A stretch of DNA of 19,856 bases from an uncultured Collinsella sp. (GTDB lineage Bacteria; Actinomycetota; Coriobacteriia; Coriobacteriales; Coriobacteriaceae), in the NCBI GenBank assembly GCA_900765115.1, contig CAAFQK010000034.1, positions 1 to 19,856 on the forward strand, given 5' to 3'. Of this stretch, positions 1-7,179 are shown in pieces (positions within the stretch are counted from its first letter, which is position 1; every line of letters begins with the position of its first letter). The notes under the pieces are model-generated. The model saw only the letters and a list, made by a program, of their open reading frames with translations. It was not told the origin of the DNA and searched no databases. A program made the position numbers and the translations under genes.

Positions 1-73
1 GCCAGCGCGCGGCGGCGAGGGGGCGGCGCCACGCCATCTTTTATCAGCCAACTCGCTGAAGTACGGTGACGAA

Positions 74-164
74 GGCGCAAGGCCGGGAGGGGTTATCTAA
101 GCCGACATCCCGCAGCCGCGAAGCGGCGAGGACGTCGGCGTGATAACCCCGCAGGCCTTGCGCC
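74..164. repeat. Long nested hairpin (about 34 base pairs) beyond the usp stop codon
   Basis: Five successive stem segments pair across this stretch: GGCGCAAGGCC (74-84) with 154-164, GGGGTTATC (89-97) with 142-150, GCCGAC (101-106) with 134-139, TCC (108-110) with 130-132, and GCCGC (115-119) with GCGGC (123-127) around a GAA loop. Only small internal loops interrupt them. It begins 13 bases beyond the usp stop codon on the minus strand, so it may end or stabilise that transcript. There is no T-run on either side, so it is not a classical intrinsic terminator. It could instead be a dispersed palindromic repeat. Confidence 0.75.
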
Positions 165-177
165 GGCGGGAAGGAAC

Positions 178-615
178 CTACTTCACGACCAAGATGTCGC
201 AGTCGGTGTTGCGTAGCAGGAACGTCGAAATCGAGCCCAGGAGCGCGTACTTGATCGACGACAGGCCGCGTGCGCCGCAGAGCACCAGGTCGGGCTTGAC
301 CACGTCGAGCATTTCGTCCTTGAGCGTTTCACGAATGCGGCCGGTGCGAATCATGACCTCGACCTCGGGAATGTCGGGATTGGCCTTGGCCTCTTCGAGC
401 TGCTTGGCGATGGAGTTCTTAAATGCCTCCTCTAGGCCGTTGACCAGATCGACTGGATATGAACCGGCGCTCTCGAGTGCCGTGGAATCGATAACGTGGC
501 CGATAATCAGCTTGGCGCCGTTGTTCGCGGCGACCTTGATGGCGCGTGCGAGCACAAAATCCTGCTGCTCAGTACCGTCGAGTGAAACAAATACCTTGGT
601 GTAGCCCTCGTTCAT
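178..615 (-). CDS. Universal stress protein, UspA family
   Basis: A 145-residue single-domain universal stress protein, the usual length for the family. The N-terminal beta strand (KVFVSLDG, residues 7-14) and the C-terminal nucleotide-binding pattern G-2x-G-9x-G-S (G114, G117, G127, S128) indicate the ATP-binding subclass. Such proteins are small cytoplasmic dimers that help survival under starvation, acid or oxidative stress; the precise role here cannot be read from sequence. The ATG at 613-615 follows an AAGGAGG site (complement of 621-627) at 5 bases. It is divergent from uppP, with a 247-base gap holding an ACCCAA/TTGGGT inverted repeat (710-715 and 720-725) next to a TATAAC hexamer on the minus strand, a possible control site. 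A long hairpin lies just beyond the stop codon. Confidence 0.93.
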   Translation of the reverse strand: MNEGYTKVFVSLDGTEQQDFVLARAIKVAANNGAKLIIGHVIDSTALESAGSYPVDLVNGLEEAFKNSIAKQLEEAKANPDIPEVEVMIRTGRIRETLKDEMLDVVKPDLVLCGARGLSSIKYALLGSISTFLLRNTDCDILVVK

Positions 616-862
616 GGTTTCCTCCTTGGTCTATCGCACGGGCGTGGGGCTCGTGCGTCGGGCGGGCGCGGATGCGTGGCCGCCGGACACTTTATCTTGT
701 TGCAGTTATACCCAAGGATTTGGGTTTGACCGCTCGCAATTCTGTGAACGGGCGAGTTTTTTGGTAAGGGTAGGCGCAGGCGCGCCGCCAACGGTTGATA
801 ATGGGACATCGCCCGCACCGTCCGCAGAACAATATCGGCGGGTGTCTAACGAGGGGGTCCCT

Positions 863-1843
863 TTGGATATCATCGAGCTTCTAAAATCTGCCTTCATGGG
901 CCTGGTCGAGGGCATCACCGAATGGCTGCCTGTTTCGTCGACCGGTCACATGATCTTGGTGGACGAGTTCGTCAAGATGAACGTGAGCGAGACGTTCTGG
1001 AATATGTTTCTGGTCGTGATTCAGCTTGGCGCCATTTTGGCCGTCTGCGTCCTGTTCTTCTACGATCTCAACCCGTTTTCTCCCAGCAAAGGCAAGGAGG
1101 GCCGTCGCGACACCTGGGTGCTGTGGGGCAAGATTGTGCTCGGCTGCATTCCCGCCGCGGCGATCGGTCTGCCGCTCAACGACTGGATGGAGGAGCATTT
1201 CTACAATGCTCCCGTCGTGGCGCTGGCGCTCATTGTGTACGGCGTACTGTTTATCGTGATTGAGAACTGGCGCGCGAGCAAGCGCGAGGAAATGGCCGTT
1301 GCCGGTTCGTTTGGTTCGCGTGCTGTGGTGGCGGGCGGACGTCCCGCCGGTGCGCACTTTGCGGCGCCCGCCGCGGCTACCGCTGAGGATGAGGACGATG
1401 ACGAGAATTTGGACTTTGGCTCCATCGCCACGCTCGAGGACCTGAGTTGGAAGACTGCGCTGGGTATCGGCTGCTTCCAGGTGCTTTCGCTGGTGCCTGG
1501 TACGTCTCGTTCCGGTTCTACCATCATCGGTGGCCTGCTTTTGGGCTGCACGCGTTCGGTGGCGTCCAAGTTTACGTTCTTCCTGGCCATCCCTGTCATG
1601 TTTGGCGCGAGTGCGCTCAAACTGGTCAAGTACTTCATCAAGGGCGGTACGTTCGGCGCCAACGAGGTCGCAATCTTGGGCGTGGGCTGTGTTGTGGCCT
1701 TTGTGGTTTCGCTCATCGCCATCAAGTGGCTCATGGGCTTCGTCCGCCGTCACGACTTCAAGTGCTTCGGCGTCTACCGCATCATCCTGGGCATCGTAGT
1801 GCTCGCATACTTCTTCGTTCTGGAGCCTATGCTCGGCCTCTAA
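863..1843 (+). CDS. uppP: Undecaprenyl-diphosphate phosphatase (UppP/BacA)
   Basis: An integral membrane enzyme that removes a phosphate from undecaprenyl diphosphate, recycling the lipid carrier for peptidoglycan synthesis and giving bacitracin tolerance. The family motifs are clear: EGITEWLPVSSTGH (residues 16-29), with the two catalytic-region glutamates, and PGTSRSGST (212-220). Several hydrophobic helices follow to the C-terminus. The TTG at 863 is chosen because it sits 5 bases after GAGGGGG (851-857) and because homology to the family begins exactly there; the reading frame is open upstream to 614, but that part looks unlike the family. The protein is 326 residues against a usual 265-290. 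The excess is a loop at about 139-190 that ends in an acidic run (EDEDDDE), probably cytoplasmic. A strong terminator follows. Confidence 0.95.
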   Translation: MDIIELLKSAFMGLVEGITEWLPVSSTGHMILVDEFVKMNVSETFWNMFLVVIQLGAILAVCVLFFYDLNPFSPSKGKEGRRDTWVLWGKIVLGCIPAAAIGLPLNDWMEEHFYNAPVVALALIVYGVLFIVIENWRASKREEMAVAGSFGSRAVVAGGRPAGAHFAAPAAATAEDEDDDENLDFGSIATLEDLSWKTALGIGCFQVLSLVPGTSRSGSTIIGGLLLGCTRSVASKFTFFLAIPVMFGASALKLVKYFIKGGTFGANEVAILGVGCVVAFVVSLIAIKWLMGFVRRHDFKCFGVYRIILGIVVLAYFFVLEPMLGL

Positions 1844-1887
1844 CTTGGTTGACGCTGCGCGACGGCCAGAGCGACAACTTGTCATTC

Positions 1888-1928
1888 AAAGGGGGCGGCA
1901 TGGCCAAAAGGTCTATGCCGCCCTTTTT
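1888..1928 (+). terminator. Intrinsic terminator of uppP
   Basis: GGGCGGCAT (1893-1901) pairs perfectly with ATGCCGCCC (1915-1923), and TTTTT (1924-1928) follows directly, with AAA on the 5' side. It lies 45 bases after the uppP stop codon. Confidence 0.9.
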
Positions 1929-1992
1929 CATGCCAATTTGTTCGCTCTGGCCGCCGCTCGCTGCCGTTGCCATGACATCGGTGGCTCCCTGA

Positions 1993-2059
1993 TTGGTGCA
2001 TTGGGGTCAGGTTACTTTGCAGCAACATGGTGCAAAGCAACCTGACCCCAATGCACCAA
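1993..2059. repeat. Palindromic intergenic repeat, family 1, copy A
   Basis: Two 29-base arms (1993-2021 and 2031-2059) are complementary except for one A/C mismatch at 2014, around a 9-base loop (GCAACATGG). The outer arm includes TTGGGGTCAGGTT. There is no T-run, so it is not a simple terminator. The left arm, loop and start of the right arm (1993-2036) match 8134-8177 at 38 of 44 positions, which makes it a dispersed repeat. The arms resemble the GGGGTCAGGTT-type palindromes that I associate with REP-associated tyrosine (Y1) transposases; that link is from memory and no transposase is in the window. Confidence 0.85.
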
Positions 2060-2106
2060 ATCGGCCGGGGCGGGCCTGACGGCGGCGCACGGAGTCGTGG
2101 TGTGAT

Positions 2107-2137
2107 TTGCGTCGGTGTCCGCACGGCTCGGTATACT
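2107..2137 (+). promoter_or_regulatory. Candidate pcrA promoter
   Basis: TATACT at 2132-2137 is a strong -10 hexamer 61 bases before the pcrA start. The best -35 is TTGCGT (2107-2112), at 19 bases, slightly too far. The same TATACT hexamer recurs upstream of the aminotransferase and tatA genes. Confidence 0.45.
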
Positions 2138-2198
2138 GGTACGGCTCAAACTATGGCGCTGCCCGCAGGCGCGCCGTCCGTCAGATGAGGAGTCGCCC

Positions 2199-5099
2199 AT
2201 GACCCAGCCCCTGCCCTGGGAAAAGAACACTGCGGTACCCGTGCCGCCCGCGCCGGAACCCGTGCCGCTCGATGCGTACACCGCCCCCGCCGCGCCGGAA
2301 CCCGAGCTCGTTCCGCTCGACATCTACGACGCCCCGGCTCCGGCACCCAAACCTGCCAAGCCGCTCGTCGATATCGATAGCCTGAACCCCGCCCAGCGCG
2401 AGGCGGTCCTGACCACCGAGGGCCCGCTGCTGGTTCTTGCCGGCGCCGGCTCGGGCAAGACCCGCGTCCTGACCTTCCGCATCGCGCACATGCTCGGTGA
2501 CCTGGGCGTTAAGCCTTGGCAGGTTCTTGCCATCACGTTTACCAACAAGGCCGCGGCCGAGATGCGCGAGCGTCTGGCAGCGCTCATCCCCAGCGGCACC
2601 CGCGGCATGTGGGTGTGCACCTTCCACGCTATGTGCGTGCGCATGCTGCGCGAGGACGCCGATCTGCTGGGCTACACCGGGCAGTTCACCATCTACGACG
2701 ATGACGACTCAAAGCGCATGGTGCGCGACATTATGCAGGCGCTCGGCATTGAGCAAAAGCAGTTCCCCATCAACATGATCCGCAGCAAGATCAGCTCGGC
2801 TAAAAACGCCATGATCGGGCCCGAGGACATGCTCAAATCCGCCGACAGCCCTAATGACAAAAAGACCGCGCAAGTCTACCTGGAGCTGGAGCGCCGCCTG
2901 CGTGCCGCCAACGCCATGGACTTCGACGACCTGCTTGTGCGCACACTCGAGCTGCTGCGCACCCGCCCCGAGGTGCTCGACAAGTACCAGGAGCGCTTCC
3001 GCTACATTAGCGTCGACGAGTATCAGGACACCAACCACGTCCAGTACGAGATCGCCAACCTGCTGGCCGCCAAGTACCAAAACCTCATGGTTGTGGGCGA
3101 CGACGACCAGTCCATTTATAGCTGGCGTGGCGCTGACATCACCAATATCCTGGACTTCGAGAAGGATTTTAAAAACTGCAAGACCGTCAAGCTGGAGCAG
3201 AACTACCGCTCCACGGGTCATATCCTGAGCGCTGCCAACGCCGTGGTGCGTCACAACTCGCAGCGCAAGGACAAGCGCCTGTTTACGGCCGAGGGCGACG
3301 GCGAGAAGATTCAGGCCTTCCAAGCAAGCGATGAGCGCGACGAGGGCCGCTGGATTGCCGGCGAGATCGAAAAGCTGCACTCCAAGGGCACGAGTTACGA
3401 CGACATCGCCGTGTTCTACCGCACTAACGCCCAGTCGCGTATTCTCGAAGATATGTTCCTGCGTGCGGGCGTGCCCTACAAGATCGTGGGCGGCACGCGA
3501 TTCTTCGACCGCGCCGAGATCCGCGACGTCATGGCCTACCTCAAGATGATCGTGAACCCGGCCGACGAGATGAGCGTCAAGCGCGTCATCAACACGCCGC
3601 GCCGCGGCATCGGCTCCACCTCGATCCAAAAGATCGAGCAGCTGGCGCGCGACAACCGTTGCTCGTTCTTCCAGGCCTGCGAGATCGCGACGGCCGAGAC
3701 GGGCATGTTTAGCGCCAAGGTCCGCAACGGCCTGTCGAGCTTTGTGTCGCTGGTGCGCGAGGGTCGCCGCATGGACGGCGAACTCAAGGACGTCGTCGAG
3801 ATGATCGTCGACAAGACGGGCCTGCTGCAGGCCTTCCGCGCCGAAGGCACCATGGAGTCCGAGAGCCGCGCCGAGAACATCCAGGAATTCCTGGGCGTCG
3901 CTGCCGAATTTGAAGAGACGCACGAGGATATCGAGGGCACGCTCGAGAGCCTAGAAGAGCTGCGCGCGGCCGGTGTTGCCGACGTGCCCGCCGGCGCCGA
4001 GCTCGAGCCCGTCGTGGTGAGCGCGCCCGCGCCCGAGCCGGGACCGTCCGCGCCCGCGTCTTCGTTTGAGGCGCTGGTCGGCGCTCGCGACGCCGCTGGT
4101 TCCAACCCGCTCGATAGCCTAGCCGCTCCAGCGCTCTCGCCGCAGGATGCCCTGGCCGCCGCCATCGCGGGTAACGCCTATGCCACGCCAACGGAGATGC
4201 CGGCGGGTGCCGTGCATGCCGACGAGATCGAGCGCACCTACGGTCCGCTCACCTGTAAGGCACTGCCGGCACTCATGGAGTGGCTGGCCCTGCGCTCCGA
4301 CTTGGATTCTTTGGCAGGCGAGACGCATGCCATCACCATGATGACCATCCACTCCGCCAAGGGCCTGGAGTTCCCGGCGGTGTTCGTGGCCGGTATGGAG
4401 GAGGGCATCTTCCCGCACGTGCACGATTTTGGCGGCAGCGATGATCCGGGCAAGCTCGAGGAGGAGCGTCGCCTGGCCTACGTTGCCATCACGCGTGCTC
4501 GCAAGCGCCTGTTCTTGACCTATGCGGCAACGCGTCGCACCTACGGCTCGACCTCTGCCAATCCGCGCTCGCGCTTCCTCAACGAGATTCCGTTTGAGGA
4601 TATCGAGTTTAGCGGTATCGGTTCTGCCGGTTTTGAGGGCACGGGCTGGGAGAAGCGCGGCGACCGACACGGCACCTTTGGATCGGGCATGGGCTCGGAC
4701 ATGTATGGCGGCAAGGTGTTCGGTTCGCATACGCGCTCGACCGGCGGTTCCGGTTCGCGCGGCGGATCGAGCTTTGACGACTTCTTTGGCGGCAGCAGTT
4801 ACGGGACCGAGCGCCATCGTGGGGTCTCGCCAGACGCCGGCCGTGTTGCCTCGACCTTTGGTTCGGGCGCGCCGCGAGCCAAAAAGCCGTCGTCCAAGGT
4901 GTCCCCGACGGTGGAGCGCAAGGTCGATCGCGCTAGCGCGTCGCAGGACTTTGCCGCAGGCGATACCGTGAGCCATAAGACCTTTGGCACGGGTACCGTG
5001 ATCTCGGTCGCTGGAGACATAATCGAGGTTCAATTCGAAAAGACCGGCCAGACCAAAAAGCTAATGAAGGGATTCGCGCCGATCGTCAAGCTGTCGTAA
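2199..5099 (+). CDS. pcrA: ATP-dependent DNA helicase, UvrD/PcrA type
   Basis: A superfamily 1A 3'-5' helicase of DNA repair, replication restart and transcription-repair coupling. Motifs appear in order: Walker A GAGSGKT (82-88), DEYQDT (273-278), GDDDQSIYSWRG (300-311), QNYRST (334-339), TIHSAKGLEF (716-725) and YVAITRARKRL (761-771). The C-terminal 50 residues (about 918-966) form the Tudor-like domain of PcrA proteins, known to bind RNA polymerase, after a Gly/Ser-rich linker. The ATG at 2199 follows GAGGAG (2187-2192) at 6 bases; the in-frame ATG at 2115 lacks a site. At 966 residues it is much longer than typical PcrA (about 720-830). The extra length is a Pro/Glu-rich N-terminal extension (about 1-58) and an Ala/Pro-rich insert at about 595-680 before motif V. 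It stands alone, convergent with manA. Confidence 0.95.
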   Translation: MTQPLPWEKNTAVPVPPAPEPVPLDAYTAPAAPEPELVPLDIYDAPAPAPKPAKPLVDIDSLNPAQREAVLTTEGPLLVLAGAGSGKTRVLTFRIAHMLGDLGVKPWQVLAITFTNKAAAEMRERLAALIPSGTRGMWVCTFHAMCVRMLREDADLLGYTGQFTIYDDDDSKRMVRDIMQALGIEQKQFPINMIRSKISSAKNAMIGPEDMLKSADSPNDKKTAQVYLELERRLRAANAMDFDDLLVRTLELLRTRPEVLDKYQERFRYISVDEYQDTNHVQYEIANLLAAKYQNLMVVGDDDQSIYSWRGADITNILDFEKDFKNCKTVKLEQNYRSTGHILSAANAVVRHNSQRKDKRLFTAEGDGEKIQAFQASDERDEGRWIAGEIEKLHSKGTSYDDIAVFYRTNAQSRILEDMFLRAGVPYKIVGGTRFFDRAEIRDVMAYLKMIVNPADEMSVKRVINTPRRGIGSTSIQKIEQLARDNRCSFFQACEIATAETGMFSAKVRNGLSSFVSLVREGRRMDGELKDVVEMIVDKTGLLQAFRAEGTMESESRAENIQEFLGVAAEFEETHEDIEGTLESLEELRAAGVADVPAGAELEPVVVSAPAPEPGPSAPASSFEALVGARDAAGSNPLDSLAAPALSPQDALAAAIAGNAYATPTEMPAGAVHADEIERTYGPLTCKALPALMEWLALRSDLDSLAGETHAITMMTIHSAKGLEFPAVFVAGMEEGIFPHVHDFGGSDDPGKLEEERRLAYVAITRARKRLFLTYAATRRTYGSTSANPRSRFLNEIPFEDIEFSGIGSAGFEGTGWEKRGDRHGTFGSGMGSDMYGGKVFGSHTRSTGGSGSRGGSSFDDFFGGSSYGTERHRGVSPDAGRVASTFGSGAPRAKKPSSKVSPTVERKVDRASASQDFAAGDTVSHKTFGTGTVISVAGDIIEVQFEKTGQTKKLMKGFAPIVKLS

Positions 5100-5131
5100 T
5101 CCTGGCGGACCTGTCCGAGCAGGCGACCAAA

Positions 5132-5162
5132 CCCCGCGCCCCGTCCCGGCGAGCGCTTGGGG
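5132..5162. terminator. Possible bidirectional terminator between pcrA and manA
   Basis: CCCC-GCGC (5132-5139) can pair with GCGC-TT-GGGG (5153-5162) with a two-base bulge, midway between two convergent stop codons. It has no T-run, so it is weak evidence only. Confidence 0.3.
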
Positions 5163-5171
5163 ACCGGTGAC

Positions 5172-6104
5172 CTACAGGTGGCTGATGATCAGTTCCATCT
5201 TGCCCTCGAGCTCAATCTTGTCCACGGTGCTCGGGGCCAGCAAGTGGCTTCCCTTGTGGACGGGGTCGCCGCAGACGGTGCCTTCGCCGTCGATGACCGA
5301 CAGGCACATGAAAGGCCAGCGCTGGTCGAGGGTCTTGCTGCCGTCGACGCGCACGCGATCGACGGTGTAGCAGGGGTTGGACTCGAGCTCGGTCACGCCG
5401 TCCACCTCGGGCGCGGTTATCGTGCCGTCGGTCGGAGCCTGGGCATCAAAGTCGATGCAGTCGAGGCTCTGCTCAATGTGCAGCGGACGCAGCTTGCCGT
5501 CGGTGCCGGGACGGTCGTAGTCGTACAGGCGATACGTCACGTCGCTCGACTGCTGCGTCTCCAAAATGAGCGTGCCGGTCTTGATGGCGTGCACGGTACC
5601 GGAATCAATCTGGAAAAAGTCGCCCTTGTGGATCGGCAGCACGTTGAGCATATCGTCCCAGCGGCCGTCCTCGATCATCTGTGCGGCCTCGGCGCGGTCA
5701 TGCGCGCGCTGGCCGACGATGATCGTGGCGCCAGGCTCGCAATCCAGCACATACCAGCACTCGGTTTTGCCCAGGCTACCGTTCTCGTGCTCAGCGGCGT
5801 ACTCGTCGTTGGGATGAATCTGGATCGAAAGGTCGTCCTTGGCGTCCAGAATCTTAATGAGCAGCGGGAACTCCTTGCCTTCGCAGTTGCCAAAGAGCTC
5901 GCGGTGCTCGGCCCACAGCCATGACAGCGTGTGACCGGCGTACGGGCCCTCCGCAATCTGGCAGTCGCCGTTGGGATGGGCCGAGATGGCCCAGCACTCA
6001 CCGATGGGACCCTCGGGAATGTCGTAGCGAAACACGGTTTCGAGCTGGCGCCCGCCCCAGATCTTCTCGTGGAAGATCGGCGTCAGTTTAATCAAATCGG
6101 ACAT
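5172..6104 (-). CDS. manA: Mannose-6-phosphate isomerase, zinc-dependent (short Bacillus type)
   Basis: Interconverts mannose 6-phosphate and fructose 6-phosphate in the cytoplasm, linking mannose use and GDP-mannose supply to glycolysis. It is a cupin metalloenzyme of 310 residues, matching the short Bacillus-type class rather than the longer enteric one. The expected zinc ligands are present: Q95 and H97 in the QIHPND motif, E115 in KTECWY and H172 in DSGTVHAIK. The second of two adjacent ATGs (complement of 6102-6104) is chosen because GGGAG (complement of 6112-6116) lies 7 bases before it; the ATG at 6110 would leave a gap of one base. It follows gntR on the same strand after 74 bases, so the two are probably co-transcribed. 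The gap holds a weak hairpin (6124-6165). Confidence 0.94.
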   Translation of the reverse strand: MSDLIKLTPIFHEKIWGGRQLETVFRYDIPEGPIGECWAISAHPNGDCQIAEGPYAGHTLSWLWAEHRELFGNCEGKEFPLLIKILDAKDDLSIQIHPNDEYAAEHENGSLGKTECWYVLDCEPGATIIVGQRAHDRAEAAQMIEDGRWDDMLNVLPIHKGDFFQIDSGTVHAIKTGTLILETQQSSDVTYRLYDYDRPGTDGKLRPLHIEQSLDCIDFDAQAPTDGTITAPEVDGVTELESNPCYTVDRVRVDGSKTLDQRWPFMCLSVIDGEGTVCGDPVHKGSHLLAPSTVDKIELEGKMELIISHL

Positions 6105-6178
6105 GTTCATACTCCCATTGTGCTGCGTGGGCGCCGCGTAAAACTGCTCAAAACAAGCGCCCGCATGACTACAAAAAC

Positions 6179-6898
6179 CTATGCCAACGTTACGTTGTGC
6201 AACTCAAAGCGGTCGCCAACGTTGCGCGAGACCGAATACTCAAAGGCGGCGCCGCTATCCAAAAAGCCAATCTGGGTGAGCTCGAGCAGGGGAGAGCCAG
6301 GTTTGGTGTCCAGACGCTCGGCTTCTTCCTCGGTTGCTGCCACGGCGCGAATGGTACGGTGAAAGCTCGAAATCTTCAGCCCACATTGCTCGCGGATGAA
6401 GCGGTAGAGCGATCCGTACAGGTCCTTCTTTTTCAGCCCCGGAATCAGCTCGAGGGGCATGTAGGTGTACTCGATAACGATGGGCTTTTCATCGGCCTGA
6501 CGCACGCGCACGACGTGATAGGCAAAGTCATCCTCGGCAATTCCCAGCTGGGCTGCGATGTCCGCTGGTGGATTAACAATCGAGAAATCGTAGACCACCG
6601 AGGTCACCTTCTCCCCGCGGTGCTCATACGAAAAGCCCTGGGCACGGTCGTTTTTGCCCTGGAAAAACGCCTGGCCGGGAAGCCCTGCCGTGTCCTTAAC
6701 GTAGGTACCCGATCCGCGTCGGCTGGTAATAAGACCTTCCTCGGTGATTTGTTCAATAGCTCGTTTGACGGTGATTTTGGAAACGCTATAGAGCTCGCAG
6801 AACTCAACGACGGTGGGAAGCTTGTCGCCCGGTTTAAGAGCGCCATCCTCGATACTTCGACGAATATCTGCAGCTATCGCCTCGTATTTGGGAATCAT
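6179..6898 (-). CDS. GntR-family (HutC subfamily) transcriptional regulator with UTRA domain
   Basis: A 239-residue, two-domain regulator. The N-terminal winged helix-turn-helix (about 1-68) ends in the typical wing RRGSGTYV. Residues about 90-235 form a UTRA ligand-binding domain, the chorismate-lyase-like fold that senses sugar phosphates or amino acid derivatives in HutC-type members. The ATG (complement of 6896-6898) follows AAAGGAGG (complement of 6903-6910) at 4 bases. It is divergent from a ROK sugar kinase across a 281-base AT-rich spacer and lies upstream of manA on the same strand. By context it probably represses these sugar genes and itself, released by a hexose phosphate. The ligand is inferred, not seen. 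It resembles GmuR of Bacillus in arrangement. Confidence 0.93.
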   Translation of the reverse strand: MIPKYEAIAADIRRSIEDGALKPGDKLPTVVEFCELYSVSKITVKRAIEQITEEGLITSRRGSGTYVKDTAGLPGQAFFQGKNDRAQGFSYEHRGEKVTSVVYDFSIVNPPADIAAQLGIAEDDFAYHVVRVRQADEKPIVIEYTYMPLELIPGLKKKDLYGSLYRFIREQCGLKISSFHRTIRAVAATEEEAERLDTKPGSPLLELTQIGFLDSGAAFEYSVSRNVGDRFELHNVTLA

Positions 6899-6922
6899 GG
6901 AGCCTCCTTTCCAACTTGATTG

Positions 6923-6940
6923 AGTATAAAAGAAAGTATA
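6923..6940 (-). promoter_or_regulatory. Candidate gntR-manA promoter with two TATACT boxes
   Basis: Read on the minus strand, TATACT occurs twice (complement of 6935-6940 and of 6923-6928), separated by TTCTTT, 25-42 bases before the gntR start. Each matches the -10 form used elsewhere in the window. I cannot find a good -35 for either. The duplication may give two starts or be part of a regulator site. Confidence 0.4.
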
Positions 6941-6968
6941 GTTAACACCTAAGCATCCCTATTATATA

Positions 6969-7030
6969 TTGAAAAAGTTCGAGAAAGATATAATTAAAAG
7001 TCGCTTTGCATATAAATTAGAGCGCTCTAA
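6969..7030 (+). promoter_or_regulatory. Candidate promoter and operator region of the ROK kinase
   Basis: This AT-rich stretch holds TTGAAA (6969-6974), TATAAT (6989-6994; spacing 14, short) and a perfect 14-base palindrome TTAGAGCGCTCTAA (7017-7030) just downstream. The palindrome is in the right place to be an operator for the divergent GntR regulator. The base composition is far more AT-rich than the flanking genes. Confidence 0.45.
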
Positions 7031-7084
7031 ATAGATAAACATCTGAGTAATGTCGTGTTAAGCGGTCATCCGCGTTTCCCAGAT

Positions 7085-7125
7085 AAAACCTGCCAAAACA
7101 AACCTGTCCCTTTTTGGTAGGTTTT
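7085..7125 (+). terminator. Terminator-like hairpin in the ROK kinase leader
   Basis: AAAACCTGCCAAAA (7085-7098) pairs with TTTTGGTAGGTTTT (7112-7125) with one G-U pair, and T-rich DNA ends the stem. It lies after the candidate promoter and 54 bases before the kinase ATG, so it could act as an attenuator. The loop contains AACCTGTCCC, resembling the arms of the palindromic repeats elsewhere in the window, so it may instead be another dispersed repeat. Confidence 0.5.
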
Positions 7126-7179
7126 TGCCTTGGGAGCGGTACCATACAGGCAATGTTTAAACGAGAAAGGTGGGCTCCC

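Noticed and set aside
1..73. Possible gene end at the left edge
   Set aside because: No frame with a recognisable product or stop context could be supported in this short stretch.
614..862. 83 extra N-terminal codons for uppP
   Set aside because: The segment lacks UppP similarity and membrane character and overlaps the usp start; the TTG at 863 with GAGGGGG at 5 bases fits much better.
2709..3923. 404-codon minus-strand frame inside pcrA
   Set aside because: All helicase motifs are on the plus strand; the minus frame resembles no family.
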